Part shown: positions 62,664 to 64,000 of the stretch, one piece after another | How positions within the stretch are numbered: the first letter of the stretch is position 1 | Layout of the letters: each line of letters opens with the position of its first letter | Source of the DNA: Streptomyces sp. PsTaAH-137 | Lineage (GTDB): Bacteria; Actinomycetota; Actinomycetes; Streptomycetales; Streptomycetaceae | Assembly (NCBI RefSeq): GCF_003259365.1 | Contig: NZ_QLLY01000011.1 | Location: 62,001 to 126,000 of the forward strand | Reading direction: 5' to 3' | Length of the DNA stretch: 64,000 bases | The notes under the pieces: model-generated | What the model saw: the letters and a program-made list of their open reading frames with translations, nothing else | Databases searched by the model: none | What the model was told of the DNA's origin: nothing | Made by a program: the position numbers and the translations under genes

Positions 62664-62853
62664 CGGTGCTCCTCATGCTCGCGCTCTGCGTTACGGCTCT
62701 GCGGGCGGCCCCGGACGGCACATGTCCGGCCCACCGCGCGTCCTCTGATCCTCCCATGCCCGGCCGGGCGCTCGTCCCGGTGTCCGCCCTGCGGACGTGG
62801 GGTGAGACGGGGAACACGCGAGGTGAGGGTCGGGTGGCGGGCCGCTGCGGGGA

Positions 62854-63693
62854 TCAGTCCAGCGACCTCAGCGCGGCCTCGCGCATCGCGTCGAGCACCG
62901 GACGGCTGTCCCCGGTGAACTGTTCGAACTGGAAGACGGCCTGGTGCACGAGCAGGTCGAGGCCGCTGAGCACGGGCCCGCCGCGCCGCTGCCAGGCCGC
63001 CGCGAGGGGCGTCGGCCACGGGTCGTAGATCACGTCGAACAGCGTGCCCACGCGCGCGGGCACCGCGTCGACCAGGTGGTCGGTGCTGCCCTTGGGCGTC
63101 GTCGATATGACCAGCGGCGCCTCGAAGGCGCGGGCCGCGTCGTCCCAGGCGGCGACGCGCACCGCGACGCCGAGCCGCTCGCCCCAGCCGCGCATCTCGT
63201 CGGCCCGCTGCCGGCTCCGGACGTGGACGACGACCTCGCCCGTGCAGATCCGGGCCAGCGCGGCGAGCGCCGAGGACGCGGTGGCGCCCGCGCCGAGGAT
63301 CGCGGCGGACCCGACCTTCTCCACGCCTTGTTCGTGCAGCGCGGCGACGAGCCCGGGGATGTCGGTGTTGTCGCCGGTCCGCCGTCCGTCGGCGTGGAAG
63401 ACGACGGTGTTCACCGCCTCGACCGAGGCCGCGGTGTCGGTGATCCCGTCGAGCAGCGGCATCACCGCCCGCTTCAGCGGCATCGTCAGCGAGAGCCCGG
63501 CCCACTCCTCGGCGCCGAGGCTCTTGAAGAACCCGGGCAGCGCCGCCTCGTCGACGTCGAACCGGTCGTACGTCCAGCCGTCGAGGCCGAGGGCCCGGTA
63601 CGCAGCGGTGTGCAGCTGCGGCGAGAGCGAGTGGGCGATGGGGGAACCGAGGACTGCCGCCCTGCGTGCGTCAGTTGCCCTGCTGGCTGGCAT
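62854..63693 (-). CDS. aroE: Shikimate dehydrogenase
   Basis: The 279-aa NADP enzyme reduces 3-dehydroshikimate to shikimate. Substrate motif VLGSPIAHSLSPQLHTAAYR, the Lys/Asp pair in SLTMPLKRAVMPLLD and GDNTDIPGLVAALHEQG, and the NADP fold AILGAGATASSALAALARI. It starts 23 bases before the mltG stop, so the two overlap and are co-translated. The mltG-aroE-aroC arrangement is standard in actinobacteria. Confidence 0.96.
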   Translation of the reverse strand: MPASRATDARRAAVLGSPIAHSLSPQLHTAAYRALGLDGWTYDRFDVDEAALPGFFKSLGAEEWAGLSLTMPLKRAVMPLLDGITDTAASVEAVNTVVFHADGRRTGDNTDIPGLVAALHEQGVEKVGSAAILGAGATASSALAALARICTGEVVVHVRSRQRADEMRGWGERLGVAVRVAAWDDAARAFEAPLVISTTPKGSTDHLVDAVPARVGTLFDVIYDPWPTPLAAAWQRRGGPVLSGLDLLVHQAVFQFEQFTGDSRPVLDAMREAALRSLD

Positions 63694-64000
63694 TGAACTT
63701 GTCCTTGAGCCTCTCGAATTCCGCGTTGGTCTTGGCGAACTCGGTCTTGTGCATACCGTCCGTCGCCACGAAGTACAGCCAGCCGTCGCTGGTCGGGTTG
63801 AGCGTGGCGGCCAGCGCCTCTTCTCCGGGATTGCTGATCGGGCCGGGCGGAAGACCCTTGTGGTAGTAGGTGTTGTACGGGTCCGGGTCGCTGTTGATCT
63901 CGGACTCGCCGATGTCGATGTTGCTCTGACCCTTGGCGTAGTTGTACGTCGAGTCGAACTGGAGCTTGCCGACCGTCTCCATGTTGCCGGGCTTGAGCCG
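63671..64000 (-). CDS. mltG: Endolytic murein transglycosylase MltG, C-terminal part (partial)
   Basis: The open frame runs off the right edge; 110 codons of the C terminus are visible. Characteristic features are PDPYNTYYHKGLPPGPISNP and the following ALAATLNPTSDGWLYFVATD, part of the YceG/MltG catalytic domain. The catalytic Glu lies upstream and is outside the window. MltG cleaves nascent glycan to release strands from the membrane. The gene overlaps aroE. Confidence 0.92.
   Translation of the reverse strand, partial: RLKPGNMETVGKLQFDSTYNYAKGQSNIDIGESEINSDPDPYNTYYHKGLPPGPISNPGEEALAATLNPTSDGWLYFVATDGMHKTEFAKTNAEFERLKDKFNASQQGN

Overview
The window is a high-GC actinobacterial chromosome segment, almost certainly Streptomyces. 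It carries BldD with its c-di-GMP signature, the small nucleoid protein sIHF between gmk and pyrF, a serine-rich DUF4232 lipoprotein, RNase Sa-type barnase with barstar, several RsbW/STAS regulators, GTG and TTG starts and GC-rich terminators. The order (hisG-hisE, rib operon, recQ, guaB1, rpe-rsmB-fmt, priA-metK-coaBC-rpoZ-gmk-sIHF, pyr operon, bldD, nusB-efp, aro operon) is core-chromosome Streptomyces synteny. I see no tRNA, rRNA, insertion sequence, prophage or CRISPR array.

Layout. 0-7.8 kb: two CNNM/CorC-type membrane proteins, a PH-domain membrane protein, hisG-hisE, and a riboflavin operon (ribE-ribM-ribBA-ribH) behind an FMN riboswitch. 8-18.4 kb: accessory metabolism, with a ROK regulator divergent from an MFS exporter and sharing a palindromic operator, a thioesterase, a uracil/xanthine permease, a GH6 glucanase, a DUF5995 protein, an F420-type LLM oxidoreductase, a lipoprotein, RecQ and a 51-residue membrane protein. 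18.7-22.6 kb: flavin amine oxidase, Lrp/AsnC regulator and amino-acid permease, probably one amino-acid catabolic regulon. 23-27.1 kb: a seven-gene stressosome-type partner-switching cluster (RsbR, RsbS, RsbT, a degenerate ATPase, an RsbU-like phosphatase, a STAS antagonist and an RsbW-like kinase). 27.1-32 kb: GuaB1, a DUF1116 protein preceded by eight copies of a 19-bp tandem repeat, barstar, barnase and a SorC regulator.

32-42.6 kb holds translation, replication and cofactor housekeeping: rpe, rsmB, fmt, a helicase-dead priA, metK, coaBC, rpoZ, gmk and sIHF. 42.9-52.9 kb is the pyrimidine operon pyrR-pyrB-pyrC-(PH protein)-carA-carB-pyrD-pyrF on the minus strand, with a PyrR-binding hairpin over the pyrR ribosome binding site and a strong terminator between carB and pyrD. 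bldD follows with a palindromic BldD-box-like site, then a PLP decarboxylase/MFS pair, nusB-efp, an M24 peptidase homologue with substituted metal ligands, and aroB-aroK-aroC-aroE. The window ends inside mltG.

The less ordinary content is the stressosome cluster with its shrunken ATPase, the 19-bp tandem repeat beside barnase/barstar, two copies of a dispersed repeat (one of which supplies the barnase ribosome binding site), the M24 homologue with three of five metal ligands changed, and the shared TTGCG elements of the amine-oxidase/permease regulon.
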